Source of the DNA: Chroococcus sp. FPU101
GTDB taxonomy: Bacteria; Cyanobacteriota; Cyanobacteriia; Cyanobacteriales; Microcystaceae
Direction of reading: 5' to 3'
Assembly (NCBI RefSeq): GCF_017312365.1
Contig: NZ_BLJI01000003.1
Location: 124,001-188,000 of the forward strand
DNA length: 64,000 bases
Below, piece after piece: positions 1 through 10,663 of the stretch. The first letter of the stretch is position 1; each line of letters starts with the position of its first letter. The notes under the pieces were generated by a model that was given only the letters and a program-made list of their open reading frames with translations, was not told the DNA's origin and did not search any database. The translations under genes and the position numbers were made by a program.

Positions 1-1
1 T

Positions 2-817
2 GCTACTGAGTCACCTGCTTCGATGGATACCTATTTACTCCGTTACTGGTTGGGTTCAATGGGACTTAATCCAGAAAATGAAGTCAAATTTACATCGATT
101 AATCCGTCGCAATTAATCTATAAATTACAAGCAGGTTCGATTGATGGTTTTTCCGTTGCAGAACCTTGGAATCAACAAGCAGTCGCTCAACAAATTGGTT
201 TTATTCCTTATACTAGCAAAGAAATATGGCAAGGACATCCAGGAAAAATTTTAATCTCGATGCAGGGTTGGGTGGATAAATATCCTAATACATCAAGGGC
301 TTTAGTTGCCGCTTTAATTGATGCTAGTCGTTTTTGTGATAATACAGAAAATCGTTTAGAAGTGGCTCAAATTCTCTCACAAAGTCAATATTTGAATGTA
401 CCGCAGCCCTTAATTGAAACGTCTTTAATTGATAAATATATGTATGAGAACTGGGAGAATTTTAATAATGAAACCTTCAAATTTACAGATTTTAATCTCT
501 ATCATTTTCAGAATACAGATTATTTGAAAAAGCCAGATCATGTTAATTATCCTTGGCAATCCCATGGAGTCTGGTTATTAACTCAGATGGTTCGGTGGAA
601 TGATTTGGGTTTAACTGAATATCCGAAAGATGCAGATCAAGTGTTAGATAAAATGTATCCCATTAAGGTTTATGAGGATGCAGCAGAAATCTTAAAACTA
701 GATTTACCTAAAGAGAGAGATAAAAAAGAATTAAAAACCGCATTTATTGATCAAAGAGAATTTGATCCGAGTCAACCAATAGCTTACTTAAACCAGTTTG
801 AAATTAGAGCCGTATAA
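2..817 (+). CDS. Nitrate/bicarbonate ABC transporter substrate-binding protein, NrtA/CmpA family (5' truncated)
   Basis: The frame is open from base 2, so the N-terminus lies outside the window; the first ATG (23) is internal. The visible ~270 residues match the C-terminal lobe of the NrtA/CmpA family of periplasmic-binding proteins: a RYWLGSMGLNP segment, a DGFSVAEPWNQQAV segment, a WxxxYPNTSRALVAAL helix, and the end FDPSQPIAYLNQFEIRAV, typical of the family. Such proteins capture nitrate, nitrite or bicarbonate for an ABC importer. The same fold occurs as the C-terminal domain of the ATPase NrtC, and the missing 5' end leaves NrtA versus NrtC open. The following gene is on the opposite strand, so this is the last gene of its operon in this direction. 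Confidence 0.8.
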   Translation, partial: ATESPASMDTYLLRYWLGSMGLNPENEVKFTSINPSQLIYKLQAGSIDGFSVAEPWNQQAVAQQIGFIPYTSKEIWQGHPGKILISMQGWVDKYPNTSRALVAALIDASRFCDNTENRLEVAQILSQSQYLNVPQPLIETSLIDKYMYENWENFNNETFKFTDFNLYHFQNTDYLKKPDHVNYPWQSHGVWLLTQMVRWNDLGLTEYPKDADQVLDKMYPIKVYEDAAEILKLDLPKERDKKELKTAFIDQREFDPSQPIAYLNQFEIRAV

Positions 818-823
818 TCTTCT

Positions 824-2356
824 CTAACTAATTCTAAAACGAACAAAAATAATCCCCATCCCTAACACTAACAAAACCTTTGTTAACGAATCTCCAAAAC
901 GAACATATAAAGTTTGTGTATTTCGTCGATAAATTGTTGCAGAATGAATTTGATATTGATTAATTTCTGATATCCAAAGTGTTCTCCCATGTGGATCAAT
1001 AAAAGCAGAATAACCTGTATTTGTTGCTCTAGCCAGAAAGCGATCGTTTTCAATTGCCCTGATTATATCTTGTGCGTGATGTTGTGCGGGCATTGCTTTA
1101 CTATAATGAGCATTATTCGCAGCAGTAATAATAAATTCTCCTCCATTTTGGATTTGTTTGCGAAAGTGTTCAGCAAAAGCAGACTCATAACAAATACCAA
1201 CAGAAGTTATACCAAATGGGGTCTTAAAAATTTGATTAGGTTTCCCTGGAACTAAATGAGCATCCAATGGAGATAAACGATTAATTATTTTGCCGAAAAT
1301 GGGTTCAAATGGAATATATTCACCCAAGGGAACAAGTTTGACTTTATCGAAACGGCTGATAATCTCACCGTTTCCTGTTACTGTAAAAAGACTATTTGTA
1401 TAATTGCTTCCTTGTACCCCAAATGCACCTAGCCAAACGGGAACTTTTTCTTGGAGTATTGATTGATAAAAAGAACTGTTTTGTACAATATCATTCCAAA
1501 AATACGGTAAAGCAGTTTCAGGAGTTAGAACCACATCAACACCCTGACTCGCTAATTTTTGATATCCTGTTGTATAACCTTCGATCGCTTTCCTAAATCC
1601 TTCGGGATATAATTTGATTTCATTGGGTATATTACCTTGAATAATGCCGACTTTTATCGCTTTATCTGGTGTTTCACTCAAAGGTTGCTGGAATAGATAA
1701 AAACCTAATCCATGGAATAAAACAAAAAAAGATACTGCTAGAGTAAGTAAAGTATAACTTTGAGAACGGTTTCTCGATAAATAATAATTACTTTCTGCCA
1801 GTAATCCATTAACTGCTACAATTGAAGCCGTTACTACAGAAAAACCCGATAATTTACTTAATTGCAAAATCCATAAATTATCAGGACTTTGGGTATAAGA
1901 TAGAGAACTCCACCAAAGCGGGGTATTACTCCATAACCATTCTAAACCACACCACAAAGCGACCCCTAGAATTATTCTAAATAAACTATCTTTTAGAGTG
2001 TTAGTATTACAGAGTCGTTTCACAAAATTCATTCCGAAAGACCAAACGGCAACTAAAGCAGCACCCCAAAGCGTAATAAAAATCCAACAAAATAACGCAA
2101 TTAAAAGACTCGCGAACCAAGGTACACCCATCCATGTCATCGGATGTATTCCCGTGATCCAAAATAAGGCTACTCCATGAAAACCAATTCCCCAAACTAA
2201 ACCTAACAATATATTTTGTTTAAGAGAATTTTTAGAAAAAATAATGTTACTCCACAGTGGAATTAAAACCAGCCACGCTAAATAAAAAACCGAATTTGGT
2301 GCGGGAGATAACCCCATTAAAAGACCACCAAAAAAAGTTAGGATAATTTGGTTCAT
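824..2356 (-). CDS. lnt: Apolipoprotein N-acyltransferase
   Basis: A 510-aa integral membrane enzyme that adds the third acyl chain to the N-terminal Cys of lipoproteins at the cytoplasmic membrane. The first ~220 residues are a run of hydrophobic helices, followed by a nitrilase-like (CN_hydrolase) domain. The catalytic triad is visible: Glu280 (TPETALP), Lys338 (FDKVKLVPLGEYIP) and Cys389 (VGICYESAF). Length and domain order are normal for Lnt. It is transcribed divergently from serS and converges on the nrtA-like gene, with only 6 bp between the two stops. Confidence 0.93.
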   Translation of the reverse strand: MNQIILTFFGGLLMGLSPAPNSVFYLAWLVLIPLWSNIIFSKNSLKQNILLGLVWGIGFHGVALFWITGIHPMTWMGVPWFASLLIALFCWIFITLWGAALVAVWSFGMNFVKRLCNTNTLKDSLFRIILGVALWCGLEWLWSNTPLWWSSLSYTQSPDNLWILQLSKLSGFSVVTASIVAVNGLLAESNYYLSRNRSQSYTLLTLAVSFFVLFHGLGFYLFQQPLSETPDKAIKVGIIQGNIPNEIKLYPEGFRKAIEGYTTGYQKLASQGVDVVLTPETALPYFWNDIVQNSSFYQSILQEKVPVWLGAFGVQGSNYTNSLFTVTGNGEIISRFDKVKLVPLGEYIPFEPIFGKIINRLSPLDAHLVPGKPNQIFKTPFGITSVGICYESAFAEHFRKQIQNGGEFIITAANNAHYSKAMPAQHHAQDIIRAIENDRFLARATNTGYSAFIDPHGRTLWISEINQYQIHSATIYRRNTQTLYVRFGDSLTKVLLVLGMGIIFVRFRIS

Positions 2357-2370
2357 TTCGGGTAAACTAA

Positions 2371-3729
<1,359 letters not shown>

Positions 3730-3796
3730 TATAGTGATCACGAATGCTCAGAAATCTTAGACTGATTTGATGTATCTGTTATTCCTTTTAGTTTAA

Positions 3797-4150
3797 ATGA
3801 AACAAAATTATAACAATACAATGATGACAGACGACGAAATTAAACAACTAATTGCAAAAAATGCTAAAGCGATTGAAGCACTTTCCTCCTCTCTAGCGGC
3901 TGAAAAACAAGAAAGACAACAAAAAATAATCCAATGGGAAAAGGATAGAAATCAACTCTATCAGTATTTAAGTAGAATTGCTGCTGCCCAAGCTTCTTTT
4001 TATGAAGTGCAAGCTGATTATTATCATCAGTTATCTATTTTAGGCGATCGTCAAACTCAGATCAATGAAAAACAAGCACAAATGCAAGCTCAAATTCTTC
4101 AAATTCTCCAACACATGAACTTACCAACTGATCCCAATATAGAAGAGTAG
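3797..4150 (+). CDS. Small coiled-coil protein, cyanobacterial hypothetical
   Basis: About 117 aa, almost all helical and rich in Gln, Lys, Glu and Ala; it carries heptad-like spacing through residues ~15-105 (e.g. QLIAKNAKAIEALSSSLA). No signal peptide or membrane segment. It resembles short cyanobacterial proteins beginning MTDxEIKQL, so the true start may be one of the two tandem ATGs at 3821/3824 rather than 3797; neither has a convincing ribosome binding site. It stands alone between serS and the VWA gene. Function unknown. Confidence 0.6.
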   Translation: MKQNYNNTMMTDDEIKQLIAKNAKAIEALSSSLAAEKQERQQKIIQWEKDRNQLYQYLSRIAAAQASFYEVQADYYHQLSILGDRQTQINEKQAQMQAQILQILQHMNLPTDPNIEE

Positions 4151-4288
4151 GCAAAAAAAATCCATATTGTATTAATCAATTTAGGATAGCTTGAATCAAT
4201 ACAAGTATACTAAATTTTGTTAAATTCTGTGCTTTCTTTTCTAAACTTTGGGCATACTAACAGCAAAACGCTGTGAGAACTTTGCCCT

Positions 4289-6106
4289 ATGAAAGCAACC
4301 TATACTCTAAGTCAATCGTTAATTGCGGTAAATAGTCCTGCTACAGTAGACTTAATTGTAAATTTTCAAGCAAGAGAAGCCGAAAAAAATAAAACTCGTT
4401 GTCCTCTTAATTTAAGTATAGTTCTTGATCGCTCAGGTTCGATGGCGGGTACACCTCTGAAGTATGCCATCAAAGCAGCACAGAAATTAGTCGATTTTCT
4501 CACACCCGATGATCTTCTTTCAGTAGTAATCTATGATGATCACGTTGAAACCATTCTATCGCCTCAATACGTGATCGATCCTAATGAAATTAAATCCCTC
4601 ATTGGTCGAATTCGTGCGGGAGGATGTACGAACTTAAGCGGAGGGTGGTTGATGGGATGCAACCATGTCAAAGCAAACCTTTCACCCAATAAACTGAACC
4701 GAGTATTATTATTAACCGATGGATTAGCCAATGTAGGGCAGACTGATCCAAATCTTCTCACAAAAACCGCAAGTGAGCAAGCCGAACACGGTATAACAAC
4801 CACTACTCTAGGGTTTGGTACTTATTTTAATGAAGATTTATTGATAGGGATGGCGAATGCAGGTAAAGGGAATTTTTACTTTATTCAGTCTCCCGATGAC
4901 ACAACAGATGTGTTTGCGATAGAAATGGAAAGCTTAGTATCTGTTGTTGCACAAAACCTAACCGTTACTCTTGAACCTGCATCTGGAATAAAAATAGAAA
5001 GTTTAAATAGTTATCGTTTTAAACAAAATGGCGAAAAAATAGAGATTTTTTTAGGGGATGTCTATGGAGTAGAAAGTAAACCTCTTGCGTTAGCAGTTAC
5101 ACTTCCTGCAGTGTCGAAAACAGGAACATTACCCTTACTCAATCTCACATATCAGTATGACACAGTAGTCAATGATAGTATCGAGCATATTAGTCAAGAA
5201 TTGCCCATTACTATTTCAATTGGGGAAAAAGATCAAGCAAGCAAAGTACAACTAGATAGTAAAGTTATCGAGCAAACCAGTCAACTTAGAATAGCACAAG
5301 TCAAAGATGAAGCGATCGCATTAGCTGACAAAGGGAACTATCAACAAGCAGCTACAACCCTGCGTCAAATGACAGAAGCATTAAAACAAAAAGCATTAGA
5401 AGAATTTTTTACTATTGCCGAAGAAATTAGCCAACTCGAATATTATGCCCAACAAATCGAAAATCGACAATATTTTGCGGATATTCGCAAAGAGATGCGA
5501 GATCAATCATATCAAAGTCGTAGACGAACCAGAGAAGATTTACATCTTAGGGGCGTTACATCAGGTTCAGCAGATAACTTAGAATATGTAGAAACTCCCG
5601 ATGGTGGCATACTCGTTAAATGCGATCGTATTGGCGGTAAATTACGGATACGAGTGATTAGTAGCGGATATGATAGTGATCTAAATGTACAGTTTCCGCG
5701 CAGTATTCGAGAAGAAGGCATTACTTATGTTGTTGATGAAATCATTCCCTCTACCAATGGTTCATTTTATCGCGCATCAGGAAATATTAAACGACTCGGA
5801 AAAGCCCCCGTTAGAACTCAAAACAATGGAAAAAACACTCAATATCAAGCTGTTAAATCAAGTTTAACTTTAGCAGACTTAGAAACAACCGATCGCGTCG
5901 GCAATGGTATTTTAATTCAATGTGTGCAAGATGGCAAGAAATTAAGAGCCAGAGTTGTTTCTGATGGCTATGATCCTAATTTTAATGTCCGTTTTCCTCG
6001 TGGTGTTAGAGAAGAAGGAATTTTATTCGTCGTTGATGCAGTCAAGGAAACAGGGCAAGGTGGTTCTTATATTGCGATGGGCAAAGTGAAAAAATTAGTA
6101 CAATAG
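4289..6106 (+). CDS. VWA-domain protein with two C-terminal repeat domains
   Basis: 605 aa, no signal peptide, so probably cytoplasmic. A von Willebrand factor A domain spans roughly residues 40-230 with an intact MIDAS: DRSGS at 47-51, the TNLSGG threonine, and LLLTDG. A beta-rich segment and a helical region (~330-410) follow. The C-terminus then carries two copies of a ~65-residue domain (about 434-501 and 532-605), each with the order I/VxC-G-KLRxRVxSxGYDxxxNVxFPRxxREEGIxxVVD and ending in a S-Y/F-xxxGxxK strand. VWA proteins usually act in metal-dependent complex assembly; the repeated domain is not one I can name. The gene is monocistronic in appearance. Confidence 0.75.
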   Translation: MKATYTLSQSLIAVNSPATVDLIVNFQAREAEKNKTRCPLNLSIVLDRSGSMAGTPLKYAIKAAQKLVDFLTPDDLLSVVIYDDHVETILSPQYVIDPNEIKSLIGRIRAGGCTNLSGGWLMGCNHVKANLSPNKLNRVLLLTDGLANVGQTDPNLLTKTASEQAEHGITTTTLGFGTYFNEDLLIGMANAGKGNFYFIQSPDDTTDVFAIEMESLVSVVAQNLTVTLEPASGIKIESLNSYRFKQNGEKIEIFLGDVYGVESKPLALAVTLPAVSKTGTLPLLNLTYQYDTVVNDSIEHISQELPITISIGEKDQASKVQLDSKVIEQTSQLRIAQVKDEAIALADKGNYQQAATTLRQMTEALKQKALEEFFTIAEEISQLEYYAQQIENRQYFADIRKEMRDQSYQSRRRTREDLHLRGVTSGSADNLEYVETPDGGILVKCDRIGGKLRIRVISSGYDSDLNVQFPRSIREEGITYVVDEIIPSTNGSFYRASGNIKRLGKAPVRTQNNGKNTQYQAVKSSLTLADLETTDRVGNGILIQCVQDGKKLRARVVSDGYDPNFNVRFPRGVREEGILFVVDAVKETGQGGSYIAMGKVKKLVQ

Positions 6107-6232
6107 TTTTAAAAAAATTCCCCCAACCCAAAACTTAAGACATAGAATTTAAACCTAACTCTAGACAGTATCTCCCACTAAGTCAACTTGTTATTTTAAA
6201 AATGACAGTGAACGAGAAAAGCTGAAATTTCT

Positions 6233-7779
6233 ATGACTTCATTTGATTTTATTATTGTGGGTGGGGGAACAGCAGGTTGTGTTCTAGCCAATCGACTGTC
6301 AGAAAATCCTGATCTAAGTGTATTAGTATTAGAAGTAGGTGGGGAAGTAACACCCGATTCAGAAGATGTACAGCAATGGTGTGATCTCATCGGAAGCGAC
6401 ATCGACTGGAATTATCAAACCATAGAACAGCCGAGCTTAAACAATCGAAAGATTAAGCAACCGCGAGGTAAACTATTAGGGGGTACGAGTAGCCTTAATG
6501 GGATGTTATATACTCGTCCATTACGCCACAATTTTGAACAATGGGCATCCGAGGGTGCGATCGGATGGAATTACGAAAATATAGTACCCTATTTACAGAA
6601 ACTAGAAGATTTTGACCAAAGCGGCGATCCCATCTTAGGACATCACGGAATACTACACCTAACAACGCAAGAAGTCAATACTGACAAGCATCATGTATAC
6701 AAAAATATACTAGAAACCTGTCATCATTTAGGCTATCCCATCTATGACAATTTTAGTGCTTCTGAATTTATTGAAGGCTCTGAGGGATTAGGATGGTTTT
6801 CGGCTAATATTAAAGATAATAAAAGATATGGAGCGGCTCAAGCGTATCTAAAACCCGTGATGAACCGTAGTAATCTTACAGTCATCACCCATGCACAAGC
6901 GACTCGTATACTCATCGAAAACGATCGCGCGATCGGATTGAATATATGTACCAAGGGCAGCTAAGACAAGCCGAAGTTAAGCGAGAAGTCATATTAGCAG
7001 CAGGTAGTCTTGAATCTCCGAAACTCTTATTATTATCAGGGATCGGGGCAGAAAATGAATTAAAAAAACATAACATTCCGCTAAAACTTTCATTACCTGG
7101 AGTCGGTGAGAATTTTCACGATCATGTGACCGTTTCTAGCCATTTCGTCCTAAAATCAGACGTTGAAGAACCAGTTTGTAATTTATGTCGTGTCGCACTT
7201 TTCGCTAAGTCTGATCCCTCAATGCCTGTTAGCGACTTAGAATATTTAATGATGGTCACAACCCAACACGATGAAACAGAACAAGAAGCTAAAGCATTAA
7301 CGATCCATGTCTCAATTCAAGTCCCAGTTTCCAGAGGATGGGTTAAATTAGCTAGTAATGATCCCTTAGCCGATCCCTTGATCCATCCTAATCTATTAGG
7401 TGAAAAAGCCGATCGCGATCGTTTAATCGCTGCTATCCAAAAAGCCCGCCAGCTAGTTAAAACAGAACCCCTAGCAGGAATCATCGAACGGGAACTAATC
7501 CCTGGTCAAAAGTATCCAACAGATGAAGCATTAGACACTTTTATCAGAGAACAGGCACAGTCTCAATGGCATATTTGCGGTTCTTGTAAAATGGGTATTG
7601 ATGATATGGCTGTTGTTAACCCAGAACTGATAGTTAGGGGTTTAAATAATGTGCGTGTGGTCGATAGTAGTATTATGCCCTCAGTCGTCACAGGACACGC
7701 TCAATCAAGCATATTCGCCATTGCTGAAAAAGCCGCAGACCTTATTATGGCTAATCTTTACCAACTCCAAAATAGTTAG
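6233..7779 (+). pseudogene. GMC-family oxidoreductase, interrupted by a one-base deletion
   Basis: Two abutting frames together make one FAD-dependent glucose-methanol-choline oxidoreductase of ~515 aa. The first frame (6233-6964) has the dinucleotide-binding GGGTAGCVLA motif and the GMC signature around RGKLLGGTSSLNGM. The second has LAAGSLESPKLL, GENFHDH and the C-terminal active-site region WHICGSCKMG. Adding one base between 6936 and 6937 joins them as AIGIEYMYQGQL, the sequence expected there. So the lesion is a single missing nucleotide, either a recent mutation or a read error. A second oddity is His in GHAQSS where the family often has Asn. It overlaps the convergent SMP-30 gene by 29 bp; a sugar or alcohol oxidation role fits that neighbour. 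Confidence 0.85.
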
Positions 7780-8635
7780 TAGGAGTACCTTTTATTGGAG
7801 TTTCTACAGCAAATAGATCCCCTGAAAAAATACTATCTTGAATATCTGCTTCACTCAAACCGATCGATGCAGTTGTAATATAAAGCGTTGTTAGATCCGT
7901 TCCACCAAAAGTACAACTACTTGGACGTGGCACAGGTAAAGACACCCGTAACATTTCTTTACCATTCGGGTCAAAACGGATGATGCACCAACCATCCCAC
8001 ATAGCAGACCAAAGACAACCCTCGCTATCAACAGTTAACCCATCAGGGGAAAAAGATTCTTCAGACAGATCAATGAATACTCGTCGGTTTTCGATATTAC
8101 CTTGACTTAGATCAAAATCATAAGCATAGATAATTTTTGGTTTACTATCCGTAAGATAAAATGTTTGTTGATCCAGACTCCAACCCAAACCATTAGAAAT
8201 CGTTAAACCCGTTTCCATCTCTTTGAGAGTCCCATCAGGATCATAACGGTAAAGAGATGCGTTTGCCCCAGAAGTACACAGCGTACCCACCCAGAAACGC
8301 CCCAAGCGATCGCACTTACCATCATTAAATCGAATGTCGGACGGTTTGTCTAACTTTAACAAACGTGTCACCGTACCATCTTGGATATCTAAAAAAGCAA
8401 GATGATGACGCAGCGCAATGATTATACGGTTATTAGATGCAGGTGCAAAACAAGTCACCACCTCACTCACATCGAAAAAGCGATCTTTTTTCGTTTTTGG
8501 CTCGAATTGATGCAAACGATGATTATAAATATCAACCCAGTAGAGACATTGAGCTTGAGCATCCCAACACGGTCTTTCACCTAGCCGCGCTCTCACTGTT
8601 AAAATAACTTCAGGAATCAATGAGTATGTATTCAT
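7751..8635 (-). CDS. SMP-30/gluconolactonase/LRE family protein
   Basis: 294 aa six-bladed beta-propeller of the regucalcin/gluconolactonase family, which hydrolyses sugar lactones using a divalent metal. Visible family features are Glu in LGERPCWD (~residue 19), Asn/Asp in RFNDGKCDRLGRFWVGT, and Asp in FSPDGLTVDSEGCLW, matching the usual metal ligands. No signal peptide. Its 3' end overlaps the end of the GMC oxidoreductase, tail to tail. A GMC dehydrogenase producing a lactone and a lactonase opening it would make a coherent pair; this is inference from context. Confidence 0.85.
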   Translation of the reverse strand: MNTYSLIPEVILTVRARLGERPCWDAQAQCLYWVDIYNHRLHQFEPKTKKDRFFDVSEVVTCFAPASNNRIIIALRHHLAFLDIQDGTVTRLLKLDKPSDIRFNDGKCDRLGRFWVGTLCTSGANASLYRYDPDGTLKEMETGLTISNGLGWSLDQQTFYLTDSKPKIIYAYDFDLSQGNIENRRVFIDLSEESFSPDGLTVDSEGCLWSAMWDGWCIIRFDPNGKEMLRVSLPVPRPSSCTFGGTDLTTLYITTASIGLSEADIQDSIFSGDLFAVETPIKGTPTNYFGVGKD

Positions 8636-8913
8636 TGAATGAATAGTTGTTAATTTTTAGTGACACATTAGCATTCTACGTGTCTCTTGTTAATCTATCT
8701 AACTAGAGATTTATTAAGATTGCCAGTCAATGAGTTTTCGATTTGATTGTTAAAGTCAGTTTTAACCGACTCACCCTATGATTTTTAGTCCATGAAAACA
8801 AACTATTTGGACTACTTACTATATAACTTCATTTTACGGTGTCTTAAAAAACTAGAATCACTGGATTAATTTATTAAGTTTCTAGACTGGACAATCATCA
8901 TTAAAATAGCATT

Positions 8914-9123
8914 TCATAATTTTTCTAAATCAACAAGTGCATTAGATTGGAATCGAACGATTCGGGATGCGGTAAATCGATAAGATGCCCCTGTAAATAC
9001 CAATAAAGTTATGTTTTTTAGTCCAGGCTCAAGAATATCTCTAACAGTACAGACTTGCATTTTAGTATTGAAATAAGCAAAAATGCGATCGCCGACTCGA
9101 ATATCTACCGCTTGAATTTTCAT
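8914..9123 (-). CDS. Small hypothetical protein (69 aa)
   Basis: A 69-residue ORF with beta-strand character (VRVGDRIFAY-like start, CTVRDIL, TASRIVRFQ), no Cys cluster and no membrane segment. The VGDRIFAYFN motif followed by short strands suggests a small barrel, but I do not recognise the family. It is isolated in an otherwise non-coding stretch. The 278 bp on its upstream side toward the SMP-30 gene (8636-8913) show no other feature. Confidence 0.5.
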   Translation of the reverse strand: MKIQAVDIRVGDRIFAYFNTKMQVCTVRDILEPGLKNITLLVFTGASYRFTASRIVRFQSNALVDLEKL

Positions 9124-9450
9124 ATTAATTGAATACCGCTTAAAAAGTTAGTCATCAAACCTAGATAAACTTCAAGATGAAATTCTTAAAAGTCCATAGG
9201 ATTTATCCAGAAAATTCAACTACTGTCAAAAATTTCAGTTGCTTTAACTTTAACACACAATAAGTATTATTACAACAAAATTAACTGAAGATAAAAGCTT
9301 TTGATATTAGCTACTTTAGTTATTCTGTGTTAAGGTTAGATTTTAAAGAGAGTAAATAACTTATATTCTTCTAAAAAATTAAATGGTTTAGATTTTAGCC
9401 TAATCAACGGCTAACAACTCAATCTGCTTATATTTAAAGAGAAACTTATT
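9124..9450. other. AT-rich intergenic stretch
   Basis: About 330 bp without a recognisable gene, RNA or repeat. It presumably carries the promoter of the small lysine-rich ORF that starts at 9451; no clear -35/-10 pair can be assigned. Confidence 0.5.
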
Positions 9451-9558
9451 ATGACTAAAGACAACAAAGGTAACCGAGAAGCTAAAAAGCCAAAAAAACT
9501 AACTGATGAAACAAAAAAGCCAAAAAAAGATGATAAAAGATATGACAGTCAATCATGA
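9451..9558 (+). CDS. Very small lysine-rich protein (35 aa)
   Basis: ATG 9451 to TGA 9558 encodes 35 residues, about one third Lys, with a repeated KKPKK element (residues 12-16 and 22-26). An AAAGAGA sequence sits ~7 nt before the ATG as a plausible ribosome binding site. Short proteins beginning MxKDNKGNxEAKKPKK occur widely in bacteria as unannotated or 'hypothetical' entries; I recall this pattern but cannot confirm it here. It is highly basic and could bind nucleic acid, which is speculation. It ends 33 bp before the desC stop, convergent to it. Confidence 0.6.
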   Translation: MTKDNKGNREAKKPKKLTDETKKPKKDDKRYDSQS

Positions 9559-9591
9559 TTTTCTTCATCTTTTTGTGCAGATCTGACCGAT

Positions 9592-10458
9592 TTAGTTGAG
9601 TCGATTCTTAGCTAGGTTTTCTTCGCTAATAAGTACAACTTTTTTGGCTAAACCTAAACTTTGTAGAAGTTGAATTGTCCACCAAGTCATGTCAATTTCC
9701 CACCATTGTAACCCCGCTTTAGCAGCGTTGGGGAAAGCATGGTGATTGTTATGCCAGCCTTCTCCGTAGGTAAGAAGGGCAGCCCACCAAAGGTTACGGG
9801 AGTTGTCCTGCGAGTCGAAAGTGCGGTAACCTCTGACATGACTCGCTGAGTTAATTAACCAAGTGCTGTGCCAAATCAAAACTGTTCTAACAAACACACC
9901 ATAAATTACAAACGACCAACCACCGAATAAGTAGAGCAATAACCCTAAAGGAATTTGCAGTAGCAAGAAATTGCGGTTTAACCAGCGATAATAAGCATCT
10001 CGTGCCAAGTCGGGAGCGTATTTTTTATAAGTTTCGTAATCGAAATAACCTCCTCGTGGATAAATCAGCCAGAGGAAATGACTCCACCAAAAGCCTCGTT
10101 TTGCAGAATAAGGATCTTTGTCAAAATCTTCAGTATACGCATGGTGCAATCGATGCCCTCCAACCCAAAAGATCGGGCCACCCTGCAAAGCTAATGTACC
10201 GATGCTCACTAAAATGTATTCTAGCCATTTAGGAACTTGGAAACTGCGGTGGCTCAGTAAACGGTGATAGGCTAAACAGATGCCAATACTACCGAAAAGC
10301 CAATGAAGAAATAATGTGATCCCAAGTGCAGACCACGAAAAAAACCAAGGTGCTAACAAAGCGAATGCGTGAATCGTGCCGAAAAATATCACACTGATCC
10401 AGCTAATCGGCAGCGATCGTTCTTCCTCTAGGGAAGTTTCAAAAGAATTAGAATTCAT
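9592..10458 (-). CDS. desC: Acyl-lipid/acyl-CoA delta-9 desaturase
   Basis: Membrane fatty acid desaturase that puts the first double bond into C16/C18 acyl chains, using ferredoxin in cyanobacteria. The three His boxes are present: HRLLSHRS, a HRLHHAYTEDFDKDP segment, and GEGWHNNHHAFP, with hydrophobic helices between. A longer in-frame ORF begins at 10524, but the ATG at 10458 has AAGGA five bases upstream and gives 288 aa, near the family norm, so I place the start there. It is divergent from a TetR-family regulator, with palindromes between them, which suggests lipid-responsive control. Confidence 0.9.
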   Translation of the reverse strand: MNSNSFETSLEEERSLPISWISVIFFGTIHAFALLAPWFFSWSALGITLFLHWLFGSIGICLAYHRLLSHRSFQVPKWLEYILVSIGTLALQGGPIFWVGGHRLHHAYTEDFDKDPYSAKRGFWWSHFLWLIYPRGGYFDYETYKKYAPDLARDAYYRWLNRNFLLLQIPLGLLLYLFGGWSFVIYGVFVRTVLIWHSTWLINSASHVRGYRTFDSQDNSRNLWWAALLTYGEGWHNNHHAFPNAAKAGLQWWEIDMTWWTIQLLQSLGLAKKVVLISEENLAKNRLN

Positions 10459-10489
10459 TAATATCCTTAATGTTGACAGGTTAGATCTC

Positions 10490-10517
10490 AACCAGTTGCT
10501 TAGTAAACTAACTGGTT
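10490..10517. promoter_or_regulatory. Inverted repeat in the desC upstream region
   Basis: AACCAGTT (10490-10497) and AACTGGTT (10510-10517) form a perfect 8-bp inverted repeat with a 12-nt loop, 32 bp upstream of the chosen desC start. It could be an operator or a hairpin in the 5' untranslated region. No protein can be assigned to it. Confidence 0.4.
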
Positions 10518-10587
10518 GGCTCAACTTTATGTAATCTGGCTAAAACCTGCGATTGCCAATAAAGACAGCTACAATAGAAGGAGAGAA

Positions 10588-10604
10588 TGCAAGTAACACT
10601 TACA
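10588..10604. promoter_or_regulatory. Candidate TetR operator 1
   Basis: TGCAAGTAACACTTACA is a 17-bp near-palindrome (7-bp arms, 3-bp centre, one mismatch between arms). It resembles the perfect copy at 10638 and lies in the desC/tetR divergent intergenic region, 60 bp before the chosen regulator start. Length and symmetry fit a TetR-dimer site. Confidence 0.55.
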
Positions 10605-10637
10605 TCTTTTTTAATTATAATCATCATTTCTTTGTTT

Positions 10638-10654
10638 TGCAAGTACCACTTGCA
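10638..10654. promoter_or_regulatory. Candidate TetR operator 2
   Basis: TGCAAGTACCACTTGCA is a perfect palindrome of two 7-bp arms around ACC, ending 9 bp before the ATG at 10664. Its centre is 50 bp from that of operator 1. Binding here would block translation-proximal transcription of the regulator gene (autorepression); control of desC is also possible. Confidence 0.6.
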
Positions 10655-10663
10655 TTATTGTTC

